DNA of 64,000 nt from Frigidibacter sp037095735 (GTDB lineage: Bacteria > Pseudomonadota > Alphaproteobacteria > Rhodobacterales > Rhodobacteraceae). The stretch's first letter is position 1. Each line of letters begins with the position of its first letter. Position numbers and translations under genes: made by a program. The stretch spans positions 558,001 through 622,000 of the forward strand of contig NZ_JBAWKD010000003.1 in the NCBI RefSeq assembly GCF_037095735.1, written 5' to 3'. This document shows positions 8,279-16,371 of the stretch, piece by piece. The notes under the pieces were generated by a model. That model was not told where the DNA came from. It saw nothing but the letters and a program-made list of their open reading frames with translations, and ran no database searches.

Positions 8279-8890
8279 TCAGCCCACGGCTTCCAACATC
8301 GTTTCGTCCAGCGCCGCCTCGGGCGACGCCTGCGCGACGCGACCGGCCTGCCGGTCGGGCGCCCTCTCGCGCGGGGCCGGCATCGCGTTGGCCGCAGGGG
8401 CGACCGCGATCGCCGCGACTGCGGCCGGGGCGGCCAGCGCCGGGGCGGTGGCCGGCGGCGCGACGGCAGGCGCAGCCGAGGCCGTAACGGCGACCGTGGC
8501 GGGGGGCGCGGTTGCGGCGGCGGGCGCGATCGTCAGATCCGGCGCGGCCTTGCGCATGAAGGCCTCGACGAAATCCGCGCCCGAATAGCCGGCGGCGAGG
8601 ATCGCGAAGATCGCCTGCGTCTCGACCTGCGCCACGTTCTTAATCAGGCCGAGCCCGGCCAGCACGCCCGCCACCCCGCCGATCATCAGGCTGCGCAGGA
8701 AGCGCCCGCCTTCGAAGCTGGTGGCGAGCCGCGCGCCTTCGACCTGTTGCACCTGGTCGTTGAGCTTCTTCACCCCGGCGATCGAGCGGATCACCTGCCC
8801 GCACATACCCACCATCAGGCACAGAAGGATGATTTGTATCCAGGCCGTCGCGGGCAATCCGCCGGCCGCAATCGTGGAGGCACTCTCCAT
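8279..8890 (-). CDS. Holin-like membrane protein with Ala/Pro-rich tail
   Basis: A 203-residue protein with two or three hydrophobic segments in its first 110 residues (WIQIILLCLMVGMCG, LMIGGVAGVLAGLGLI and AIFAILAAGYSGADFVEAF), then about 90 residues of almost pure Ala/Pro/Val with little predicted structure. The AGYSGADFVEAF segment recalls segments I have seen in putative phage holins, but I cannot confirm a family. It is the first gene of a two-gene unit with the M15 peptidase. A GTG codon directly precedes the ATG at 8890; the ATG is chosen because of the GAGGT about 8 nt upstream. Function is inferred from the pairing. Confidence 0.6.
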   Translation of the reverse strand: MESASTIAAGGLPATAWIQIILLCLMVGMCGQVIRSIAGVKKLNDQVQQVEGARLATSFEGGRFLRSLMIGGVAGVLAGLGLIKNVAQVETQAIFAILAAGYSGADFVEAFMRKAAPDLTIAPAAATAPPATVAVTASAAPAVAPPATAPALAAPAAVAAIAVAPAANAMPAPRERAPDRQAGRVAQASPEAALDETMLEAVG

Positions 8891-9027
8891 CACTGAACCT
8901 CGTCAAAATGACTGAACAAAATCGCAAGCGTGCCGGACCGGCGGCGATGCCGCAGACCCGGACGGGAAAAATGCTGCAAAGGCGCCATACCCTTGGCCAG
9001 CAGGATATGATTAAATCTTAAGCGATA

Positions 9028-9046
9028 GCCCGGGAGCGGCCCGGGC
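9028..9046 (-). terminator. Possible terminator hairpin after the small oxidase-like gene
   Basis: A 7-bp GCCCGGG/CCCGGGC stem with a 5-nt loop lies 6 bp past the stop at 9052 and is followed on the minus strand by AT-rich sequence but no clean T run. It is therefore only a candidate. Confidence 0.4.
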
Positions 9047-9051
9047 GCAGA

Positions 9052-9435
9052 CTACGACCGCGCCCCTGTCCCCAGACCGTGCCGCAGCACCGTCACAAGG
9101 AAGATCAGCATCGAGGCCAGCGTCACCAGCGAGCCGGCGATCGCCAGCCCGTGGGTCACGCCCAGGATGCTGAGCGCGATCCCCGGCACGAACAGCACCA
9201 CCCCCGCGATCGCCACCAGCAGGTGCACGCGCGCCAGCGGCTGCACCGCCGCCGCCGGGGTGACGTGGTAGTAAAGCCCGAACAGCGCCATCGACACCCA
9301 GCCCACGAGGTTGAGATGTGCATGCGCCGGGGCCAGCAGGAAGTCCTCGCGGATCCCCATCTCGATGCCCCAGAGCATGCCCAGCGTCACGCAGGCCACG
9401 GCAGCAAGGAAGAAGGCGAAGGCGGTCCGCTTCAT
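9052..9435 (-). CDS. Small four-helix membrane protein resembling a cytochrome oxidase subunit I fragment
   Basis: A 127-residue protein with about four membrane segments. The motif APAHAHLNLVGWVSMALFGLYYH (residues about 35-57, quoted only to locate it) places two conserved His at the helix start and one at its end. This pattern is seen in short proteins often labelled cbb3 oxidase subunit I-like. Full oxidase subunits have 12 helices, so this is not a complete enzyme; heme binding is possible but unproven. Its ATG overlaps the stop of the upstream cupin gene by 4 bp (ATGA), implying translational coupling. The longer open frame upstream overlaps the cupin gene and is rejected. Confidence 0.7.
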   Translation of the reverse strand: MKRTAFAFFLAAVACVTLGMLWGIEMGIREDFLLAPAHAHLNLVGWVSMALFGLYYHVTPAAAVQPLARVHLLVAIAGVVLFVPGIALSILGVTHGLAIAGSLVTLASMLIFLVTVLRHGLGTGARS

Positions 9436-9746
9436 GCTGCCACCTCGGTTTCCGCCGACAGGGTCACGAAATGCGCGGCAAGGCTGGCGACGCGCCAGCC
9501 GAACAGCACGCCGCGCCCGATGCGCATCGCCGTTCCCGCGCCCAGGGTGATCTGTTCGTCCGGCGTCATCACCGAAAGCTCGCCCTCGAGCACCAGCAGC
9601 GCCAGATCGCCCTCGCACTGGCAGCGCAGACCCGAGCGGGAGTCGAGCGGTTCGTGATGGTCCGTCAAGGACAGACCGCGGGGCACGGACGGGAATGGAA
9701 GGGCCATCGCCTGCAGCGACGGGGCGACCGAAATATGGCCGGTCAT
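9432..9746 (-). CDS. Small cupin-like protein
   Basis: A 104-residue protein whose middle (LALLVLEGELSVMTPDEQITLGAGTAMRIGRG) has the glycine-rich beta-strand pattern of a single cupin barrel. The usual metal-binding His residues are not evident, so a ligand-binding rather than catalytic role is likely. The start at 9746 has GAGG 6 nt upstream; the open frame extends 29 codons further but without support. It is translationally coupled to the oxidase-like membrane protein downstream, so the two probably act together, perhaps as sensor and membrane partner; that is inference. Confidence 0.65.
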   Translation of the reverse strand: MTGHISVAPSLQAMALPFPSVPRGLSLTDHHEPLDSRSGLRCQCEGDLALLVLEGELSVMTPDEQITLGAGTAMRIGRGVLFGWRVASLAAHFVTLSAETEVAA

Positions 9747-9964
9747 GGCAACCTCGCGTAATAATATGTCGTCAAAATGAACCCGGGCGACAGAAGCGGC
9801 CGGAGCCAAACTGGTATCACGAGTCCGCGCCACCGGGCAAGGGAAATTGCCGGCATGCGAACAACCCAGGGGCGGCCGCGGTTTTTCCCGCGGCGGTGCC
9901 GGGTGCCCTTGTGCTTGCGGGACGGGGCGGCAATATCGGGGAAAAGACAGGAAGGATTACCCAG

Positions 9965-11164
9965 ATGGCGCTGCCGGTCCGGCAACAGGTGAAGTACTGG
10001 GGCATCGCCGCCGTGGTGTTCCTGCTCGTGCTCTGGCTCCTGGGGGGCGTGATCGTGCCCTTCCTCGTCGGCGGTGCCGTGGCCTATTTCATGGACCCCG
10101 TCGCCGACCGGCTGGAAAAGATGGGGTTCTCGCGCGCGGCGGCGACGGCGATCATCTCGGTGATCGCGCTGGTGATCTTCGTGCTGGGCGCGCTTCTGGT
10201 GGTGCCGACGCTGGTGCGCCAGCTCGCACAGCTGATCAACACCGCGCCGCAGATCTTCAACCAGTTCCAGACCTTCCTGACCGAGCATTTCCCCTCGCTC
10301 ATGGATGAGCAGTCGGTCCTGCGCGAGACGCTGTCGTCCTTCGGCGAGATGATCCGACAGCGCGGCGGCCAGCTGGTCAGCACCGCGCTGTCCTCGGCGC
10401 TGGGCGTGGTCAACTTCATCGTCTTCCTCGTCGTCGTCCCGGTCGTGGCCTTCTACATGCTGCTCGACTGGGATCGGATGATGCGCCATCTCGACAGCTA
10501 CCTGCCGCGCGAACATGCACCGACGATCCGCGCCATCGCGAAGGACATCGACCAGACGCTGGCCGGCTTCGTGCGCGGGCAGGTGCTGGTCTGCATGATC
10601 CTTGGCGTCTACTACGCGGTGACGCTGACGCTGGTCGGGCTGAACTTCGGCTTCGTCGTCGGCGCGATCGCGGGCTTCCTGACCTTCATTCCCTATGTCG
10701 GCGCGCTTGTCGGCGGCGGGCTGGCGATCGGGCTCGCGCTGTTCCAGTTCTGGGGCGACTGGTGGTGGATCGTCGCGGTCTGGGCGATCTTCCAGTCCGG
10801 CCAGTTCGTCGAGGGCAACATCCTGACCCCGAAACTCGTCGGCGGGTCGGTCGGCCTGCACCCGGTCTGGCTGCTGTTCGCGCTGTCGGCCTTCGGCACG
10901 CTCTTCGGCTTCGCGGGCATGCTGGTCGCGGTGCCGGTCGCCGCGGCGCTGGGGGTGATCGCGCGGTTCTTCATCGGCCAGTACAAGGACAGCAAGCTGT
11001 ATCAGGGCATCGCCGATGCCGATTACGAACCCGACTACCGCGTGGAGGTCCGGATGACCGACGACCTGCGCCCCGCGGGGACCACCGTGCTTGACCACAA
11101 GGGCCGCGTCGTGACCACCCCGCCCGCCGCCTCTCCACAGGACGGCAGCGCCGACCCCGCATGA
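9965..11164 (+). CDS. AI-2E family transporter (PerM/UPF0118)
   Basis: A 399-residue inner-membrane protein with about eight hydrophobic segments: two at the N-terminus (YWGIAAVVFLLVLWLLGG onward), a soluble region of about 90 residues, and a C-terminal cluster. EGNILTPKLVG followed by HPVWLLFALSAFGTLFGFAGML is the family signature. Members include TqsA/YdgG and sodium-proton antiporters, so the substrate is open. The start at 9965 has AGGAAGG upstream; the open frame before it is non-coding in character. Its stop overlaps the hdaA start by 4 bp (ATGA), an arrangement I recognise from other Rhodobacterales. Confidence 0.9.
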   Translation: MALPVRQQVKYWGIAAVVFLLVLWLLGGVIVPFLVGGAVAYFMDPVADRLEKMGFSRAAATAIISVIALVIFVLGALLVVPTLVRQLAQLINTAPQIFNQFQTFLTEHFPSLMDEQSVLRETLSSFGEMIRQRGGQLVSTALSSALGVVNFIVFLVVVPVVAFYMLLDWDRMMRHLDSYLPREHAPTIRAIAKDIDQTLAGFVRGQVLVCMILGVYYAVTLTLVGLNFGFVVGAIAGFLTFIPYVGALVGGGLAIGLALFQFWGDWWWIVAVWAIFQSGQFVEGNILTPKLVGGSVGLHPVWLLFALSAFGTLFGFAGMLVAVPVAAALGVIARFFIGQYKDSKLYQGIADADYEPDYRVEVRMTDDLRPAGTTVLDHKGRVVTTPPAASPQDGSADPA

Positions 11165-11838
11165 TGGCCGAACAGCTCGCCCTCGACCTGCCCCTCGCCC
11201 CGGCGATGGGGCGCGCGGATTTCATCGTCGCGCCCTCGAACGCGGTGGCGCTGGCGCAGGTCGATGCCTGGCGCGACTGGCCCGGCGCGAAACTGGCGCT
11301 GATCGGGCCCGAGGGCAGCGGCAAGAGCCACCTCGCGCATCTCTGGGCCGAAGAGACCGGAGCCGAGCTGGTGCCCGCCCGCGAACTGGCGCTGGCCGAC
11401 CTGCCGGATCTGGCCCGTGCCGGCCGCGTCGTGGTCGAGGATGCCGACCGCATCGCAGGCTATGGCGAGGGCGAGCGCGCGTTGTTCCATCTGCACAACA
11501 TGGTGCTGGCGGGCGGCGGGCGGCTGATGGTGACCGGGCGCAGCGCGCCCTCGCGCTGGGGCGTGGTGCTGCCCGACCTCGCCAGCCGGCTGCAGGCGAT
11601 GGCGACCGCGGAACTGGCCGAGCCCGACGACCGGCTCTTGTCGATGGTGCTGGTCAAGCTCTTCGCCGACCGGCAGGTGACCGCGCCGGCGACGCTGATC
11701 CCCTGGCTGGTGACGCGGATGGACCGCTCGCTGGCCGCGGCGAACCGGCTGGTCGAGCGGCTGGACCGCGAGGCGCTGGCCCGCGGCCGCGCCATCGGTC
11801 GGGTGCTGGCGCAGCAGGTGCTGGACGAGGCGGTCTGA
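11161..11838 (+). CDS. hdaA: DnaA-related replication regulator HdaA
   Basis: A 225-residue AAA+ protein related to DnaA domain III but lacking the DNA-binding domain IV. QLALDLPL at residues 5-12 matches the beta-clamp-binding hexapeptide (QLxLxLP) used by Hda to dock on DnaN. IGPEGSGKSHLAHLW is the Walker A motif, and VVVEDADRIAG the Walker B region. With the sliding clamp it stimulates ATP hydrolysis by DnaA after initiation, preventing re-initiation. It is translationally coupled to the AI-2E transporter gene and precedes ppk1 by about 150 bp. Hda homologues in Caulobacter are called HdaA. Confidence 0.9.
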   Translation: MMAEQLALDLPLAPAMGRADFIVAPSNAVALAQVDAWRDWPGAKLALIGPEGSGKSHLAHLWAEETGAELVPARELALADLPDLARAGRVVVEDADRIAGYGEGERALFHLHNMVLAGGGRLMVTGRSAPSRWGVVLPDLASRLQAMATAELAEPDDRLLSMVLVKLFADRQVTAPATLIPWLVTRMDRSLAAANRLVERLDREALARGRAIGRVLAQQVLDEAV

Positions 11839-11857
11839 CCGCCCGGACGGGCCCTTC

Positions 11858-11875
11858 ATGACAGTTCTGTGACCA
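11858..11875. promoter_or_regulatory. Candidate Pho box upstream of ppk1
   Basis: ATGACAG-TTCT-GTGACCA has two related 7-mers at 11-bp spacing, which is a Pho box read on the minus strand (TGGTCAC-N4-CTGTCAT). It lies about 115 bp before the ppk1 ATG, but its orientation is opposite to the gene and one half-site is poor, so support is weaker than for the ppk2 site. Confidence 0.35.
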
Positions 11876-11991
11876 CGGGACCGTGACCGGCGCCTTTTAC
11901 GACAGGACCGTGCCGACGCTGGCGTTCGTGGCGGCTTCACGGCATAGTGGCTGGCATCCCAACAAAAATGCCGAACGGCACAGTGGTTACC

Positions 11992-14166
11992 ATGAGCAGC
12001 AACAGTGCAGACTTCCTGACAGCCCCCTTCCCCGTCCCGCGCTGCCCCTCGGCCGCGGAACGCAAGTCCATGAAGCGATACTTCAATCGCGAGATGAGCT
12101 GGCTTGCCTTCAACTGGCGGGTGCTGGACGAGGCGCGCAATCCGCGCGTGCCGCTGCTGGAACAGCTGCGCTTCCTGTCGATTTCGGCCGCCAACCTAGA
12201 CGAATTCTACACCGTCCGCGTCGCGGGCCTGCGCCAGTTGCGCCGCTCGCGCCCGAACGGGTTGTCGGATGACGGGCTGACCCCGGCCGAGCAGCTTTTC
12301 GCGATCAACGCCGACGCGCGCAAGCTGATGGACACCCAGCAGCAGATCTGGAACCGCCTGCGCCGCGAGATCGGCCGCGAGCACATCCACATCGTGCCCC
12401 GCGCCCGCCTGCGCAGGACCGACCGCGAGGCGATGCAGGACTACTTCCTGTCCCATGTCTTCCCGGTGCTCTCGCCCCTGGCGATCGACCCGGCGCACCC
12501 CTTCCCCTTCATTCCCAACACCGGCTTCTGCCTTGGGCTGGAGCTGGAACGCACCGCCGATCACCGGATCCTGCACGCGCTGCTGCCGGTGCCCGCGCAG
12601 CTGCCGCGCTTCGTGCGCCTGCCCTCGCGCCCCGACGAGGCGCGCGTCCTGCTGCTGGAAGAGCTGCTGCTGCTGCACCTCGGCGCACTCTTCCCCGGCT
12701 ATCAGGAGACCGGTCACTGCGCCTTCCGGGTGCTGCGCGACAGCGACCTCGAGGTCGAGGAAGAGGCCGAGGATCTGGTCCGCGAGTTCGAGACCGCGCT
12801 GAAGCGGCGCCGCCGTGGCGAGGTGATCCGACTGAAGATCTCGTCCGGCGCGCCCGAACAGCTGCGCGCGCTGATCATGGAGGAACTCGACGTCGATCCC
12901 GACGAGGTGGTCGAGGTCAAGGGTCTGGTCGGCATGGCCGATGTGAAGGAGCTGGTCCTGGACAACCGCCGCGACCTGCTGTGGCCGCCCTTCACCCCGC
13001 GGATCCCGGAACGGGTGCAGGACCATGACGGCGACATCTTCGCCGCGATCCGGCAGAAGGACATGCTTCTGCACCACCCCTACGAAACCTTCGACATGGT
13101 GATCCGCTTCCTGCAGCAGGCGGCGGCGGACCCGGACGTGCTGGCGATCAAGCAGACGCTCTACCGCACCTCGCGCGACAGCCCGATCGTGGCAGCACTC
13201 TGCGAGGCGGCCGAGGCCGGCAAGTCCGTCACCGCGCTGGTCGAACTCAAGGCCCGCTTCGACGAGGCCGCCAATATCCGCCAGTCGCGCCGGCTGGAAC
13301 GCTCGGGCGCGCATGTCGTCTACGGGTTCACGAACCTCAAGACCCATGCGAAGATCTCGACCGTGGTCCGGCGCGAGGGCGACCGGCTGGTGACCTACAC
13401 CCATTACGGCACCGGCAACTACCACCCGATCACCGCGCGGATCTACACCGACCTGTCGTTCTTCACCTGCGATCCCGCGCTCGGCCGCGACGCGACCAAG
13501 GTGTTCAACTACCTGTCGGGTTATGTGCAGCCCGCGGGGCTGGAAAACCTCGCCATCTCGCCGATCAGCCTGAAGCCGCGGCTCCTGGAACTGATCGAGG
13601 CCGAAGCGCAGCACGCGCGCGCCGGCCGCCCGGCCGAGATCTGGGCCAAGATGAACTCGCTGACCGACGTGACGGTGATCGAGGCGCTCTATGCCGCCAG
13701 TCAGGCCGGGGTGAAGATCTCCCTCGTCCTGCGCGGGATCTGCGCGCTGCGTCCGGGCATCGAGGGGCTGAGCGAGAACATCCGCGTCAAGTCGATCGTG
13801 GGCCGGTTCCTCGAGCACAGCCGCATCGTCTGCTTCGGCAACGGCCACGGGCTGCCGTCGAAACAGGCGCGCGTGTTCCTGTCCTCGGCCGACTGGATGG
13901 GGCGCAACCTCGACCGCCGGGTGGAAACGCTGGTCGAGACGCTGAACCCCACGGTGAAGGCGCAGATCGTCAGCCAGATCATGGCCGCGAACATGGCCGA
14001 CACCGCGCAAAGCTGGGTGCTGGCCCCCACCGGCCGCTACCTGCGCGACGAGACGACCGAGGCGCCCTTCTCCTGCCACCGCTTCTTCATGGAGAACCCC
14101 TCGCTGTCCGGCCGGGGCAAGGCCGGGGCCAAGGACGTGCCGCGACTCGCCCATGCCGGCGAGTGA
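11992..14166 (+). CDS. ppk1: Polyphosphate kinase 1
   Basis: A 724-residue PPK1 that reversibly polymerises the ATP gamma-phosphate into polyphosphate, acting at the inner membrane face. Domains run in order: N-terminal helical (YFNREMSWLAFNWRVLDEA), head, then two phospholipase-D-like domains. The phosphorylated His lies in TNLKTHAKIST, and the second catalytic His in GRFLEHSRIVCFGNG. The frame is open 15 codons upstream, but MSSNSADFLTAPFPVP at 11992 resembles the normal N-terminus in this order; an internal ATG at 12070 would remove it. It is followed 200 bp later by ppx, which degrades the product, so the pair sets polyphosphate level. Confidence 0.95.
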   Translation: MSSNSADFLTAPFPVPRCPSAAERKSMKRYFNREMSWLAFNWRVLDEARNPRVPLLEQLRFLSISAANLDEFYTVRVAGLRQLRRSRPNGLSDDGLTPAEQLFAINADARKLMDTQQQIWNRLRREIGREHIHIVPRARLRRTDREAMQDYFLSHVFPVLSPLAIDPAHPFPFIPNTGFCLGLELERTADHRILHALLPVPAQLPRFVRLPSRPDEARVLLLEELLLLHLGALFPGYQETGHCAFRVLRDSDLEVEEEAEDLVREFETALKRRRRGEVIRLKISSGAPEQLRALIMEELDVDPDEVVEVKGLVGMADVKELVLDNRRDLLWPPFTPRIPERVQDHDGDIFAAIRQKDMLLHHPYETFDMVIRFLQQAAADPDVLAIKQTLYRTSRDSPIVAALCEAAEAGKSVTALVELKARFDEAANIRQSRRLERSGAHVVYGFTNLKTHAKISTVVRREGDRLVTYTHYGTGNYHPITARIYTDLSFFTCDPALGRDATKVFNYLSGYVQPAGLENLAISPISLKPRLLELIEAEAQHARAGRPAEIWAKMNSLTDVTVIEALYAASQAGVKISLVLRGICALRPGIEGLSENIRVKSIVGRFLEHSRIVCFGNGHGLPSKQARVFLSSADWMGRNLDRRVETLVETLNPTVKAQIVSQIMAANMADTAQSWVLAPTGRYLRDETTEAPFSCHRFFMENPSLSGRGKAGAKDVPRLAHAGE

Positions 14167-14231
14167 CGCCGCGGCCGGCCCGGCCCCGCGGCCGGGTGCG
14201 CCGCGGACCATGGCTCGCGTAACCCCCTGAT

Positions 14232-14260
14232 TTGACATGGTGCCCGCGCGCGCCAGCTAA
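14232..14260 (+). promoter_or_regulatory. Candidate promoter for ppx
   Basis: TTGACA at 14232-14237 and AGCTAA at 14255-14260 are separated by 17 bp in the 200-bp gap between ppk1 and ppx. The -35 box is perfect; the -10 is weak, as is common in this order. It would allow ppx to be transcribed independently of ppk1. Confidence 0.4.
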
Positions 14261-14366
14261 GACCTTGGGCCCGGGTCGAGACTCCGGTCTTGTGCCGCGC
14301 GCCCTTGGTTGGCATTGAGGGTCCGACGGCCGGCACCCCGGTGCCGGCCCGTGTGAGGAGTGCGAG

Positions 14367-15923
14367 ATGGAGGATCACGCCTTGGCGCCGACAGAGGACT
14401 GGGGCCCCTTCGGCCGCCCGCTGTTCGATGATCCCTCGGCCCGCGCACTGCGCCGGGTCGGCGTGGTGGACGTGGGCTCGAACTCGATCCGGATGGTGGT
14501 CTTCGACGGCGCGGCCCGCAGCCCCGCCTATTTCTTCAATGAAAAGGTGATGTGCGGCCTGGGTCAGGGTCTCGCCACCACCGGCCGGCTGAACCCCAAG
14601 GGGCGCGAGCGCGCGCTGGCGGCGCTGGCGCGCTTCGCGATGCTCGCCCGCGGCATGGACATGGCGCCCCTGACCTGCGTCGCCACCGCCGCCGTGCGCG
14701 AGGCCGAGGACGGCCCCGAGTTCCAGGCGCAGGTGCTGGCAGAGACCGGCCTCAGGCTGCATGTCATCGACGGCCCCGAAGAGGCGCGGCTGTCGGCGCA
14801 GGGCGTGCTTCTGGGCTGGCCCGAGGCCGAGGGCCTTGTCTGCGACATCGGCGGCAACTCGATGGAGCTGGCCGAACTCACCGGCGGCGCCATCGGCCGC
14901 CGCGCCACCTCTCCCCTTGGTCCGTTCCGCATCCAGCAGGTCGAGGGCGGCCCCGAGGCGGTTGCGGCCCATATCCGGGCCGAGGTCGCCAAGCTGCGCG
15001 AGGCGATCCCCGGCACCTACGACCGCATCTACCTTGTCGGCGGCAGCTGGCGCGCCATCGCCCGGCTGGACATGGAGCGGACCACCTACCCGATGACGGT
15101 GCTGCACGAATACCGCATGACGCCCGACTCCGCGCTCGAGACCGTCGAGTGGATCGGCAAGAACGACCTGCAGCAGCTGCGCGGCCGGGTCGGCATCTCG
15201 TCGGACCGGATGGAGCTGGTGCCGCTGGCCTCGCGCGTGCTGGCCGAGCTGATCCGCCAGTTCGCGCCCAAGGAAATCGACATCTCGAGCTATGGCATCC
15301 GCGAGGGGATGCTCTACGAGCAGATGCCCGAAAAGCTGCGCCGCCGCGATCCGCTGATCGAGGCCTGCCGCTTCCAGGAGGCGACGCAGGCCCGCCTGCC
15401 CGGCTTCGGCAAGCGGCTTTACGAATTCCTCGAGCCGCTCTTCGCCGGCGCGTCCGAGGCCCGGCTGCGCATCGTCAAGGCGGCCTGCCTGCTGCATGAC
15501 ACCACCTGGCGCACGCACCCCGACTACCGGGCCGAAGCCTGTTTCGACAACATCACCCGCGCCAACCTTGGCGGGCTGTCGCATCCCGAACGGGTGTTCC
15601 TGGGGCTGGCGCTGCTGCACCGCTACAAGAACAGCCGTGCCGGCAGCCGGATGGAGCCGATGTTCGCGCTTCTGGACGAGGCCGCGGTGCAGGATGCCGA
15701 GGTGCTGGGCAAGGCGATGCGCTTCGCCTCGATGTTCACCATCGGCGACCCCTGCGAGGCGGGCAAGCTGAAGCTGACCAAGAAGGGCGTGCTGGAGCTG
15801 ACGCTGGAGCCGAAGGGCGTCGCGCTCTTCGGCGAGGTCGCGCAGGCCCGTTTTGCCTCGCTCGCGGCCGCGATGAGCGTGACCACCAACATCAAGGCCG
15901 CCAAGCTCGCCAAGGCGGGCTGA
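14367..15923 (+). CDS. ppx: Exopolyphosphatase / Ppx-GppA phosphatase
   Basis: A 518-residue member of the ASKHA superfamily that releases phosphate from polyphosphate ends or hydrolyses pppGpp. VVDVGSNSIRMVVFDG near residue 35 is the phosphate-1 loop; CDIGGNSMELAEL is the phosphate-2 loop with the DxGG motif. A C-terminal HD-like helical domain begins near residue 330 (CLLHDTTWRTHPDYRAE). Its placement after ppk1 favours an exopolyphosphatase role. The stop is followed by a duplicated 13-mer containing further stops, and the next gene converges from the other side 30 bp away. Confidence 0.92.
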   Translation: MEDHALAPTEDWGPFGRPLFDDPSARALRRVGVVDVGSNSIRMVVFDGAARSPAYFFNEKVMCGLGQGLATTGRLNPKGRERALAALARFAMLARGMDMAPLTCVATAAVREAEDGPEFQAQVLAETGLRLHVIDGPEEARLSAQGVLLGWPEAEGLVCDIGGNSMELAELTGGAIGRRATSPLGPFRIQQVEGGPEAVAAHIRAEVAKLREAIPGTYDRIYLVGGSWRAIARLDMERTTYPMTVLHEYRMTPDSALETVEWIGKNDLQQLRGRVGISSDRMELVPLASRVLAELIRQFAPKEIDISSYGIREGMLYEQMPEKLRRRDPLIEACRFQEATQARLPGFGKRLYEFLEPLFAGASEARLRIVKAACLLHDTTWRTHPDYRAEACFDNITRANLGGLSHPERVFLGLALLHRYKNSRAGSRMEPMFALLDEAAVQDAEVLGKAMRFASMFTIGDPCEAGKLKLTKKGVLELTLEPKGVALFGEVAQARFASLAAAMSVTTNIKAAKLAKAG

Positions 15924-15953
15924 TCCGGCGGACTGATCCGGCGGGCTGAGGGG

Positions 15954-16316
15954 TCAGAGGTCGATCGACTGTCCCGGCGGCGGGTCCGGCAGGCCCGGCA
16001 CCGCATCGGGCACGTCATCGCCCGGGTTCACCTGCTGTGGGGTCCTGCGGCGGATGATGATGTCGCCGTTCGGCAGCTTCTCGGGCATCTGGTAGTTCGC
16101 CACGTCGCCGATCATCGCCGCCAACTGGCGCAGCATCGGGCCGATCTCGCGCAGGGCGGGCTCGGCATCGTCCATGAAGCCGTTGAAGAAGTCGCGGGCG
16201 CTGTCGCTGAAGCTGTCGGCGAAACCGTCCCCTTCGGGCGCAGAGTCCTGCGCCGCGGCGGGAAGCGCCAGCGACAGGCACAGAAGCGGGGCGATGAGGG
16301 GGCGCATCCGGGTCAT
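15954..16316 (-). CDS. Secreted Rhodobacterales protein of unknown function
   Basis: A 120-residue protein with a clear signal peptide (LIAPLLCLSLALPAAAQ), an acidic helical middle (FADSFSDSARDFFNGFMDDAEPALREIGPML) and the C-terminal motif MPEKLPNGDIIIRRR, which I recognise as recurrent in small exported proteins of this order. Such proteins are sometimes mislabelled AAA+ ATPases, but no nucleotide-binding motif is present. The start at 16316 is the first Met before the signal peptide with GGGAAG upstream; the longer open frame overlaps the nuclease gene. Function unknown. Confidence 0.75.
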   Translation of the reverse strand: MTRMRPLIAPLLCLSLALPAAAQDSAPEGDGFADSFSDSARDFFNGFMDDAEPALREIGPMLRQLAAMIGDVANYQMPEKLPNGDIIIRRRTPQQVNPGDDVPDAVPGLPDPPPGQSIDL

Positions 16317-16371
16317 GCTTCCCATATAGGGCGCCCGCCCCCGCGGGCCAAACGCGGCGCGGGAAAGCCGC

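Noticed and set aside
12196..14238. A 680-codon minus-strand frame opposite ppk1
   Set aside because: Shadow of ppk1; composition and lack of motifs show it is not a gene.
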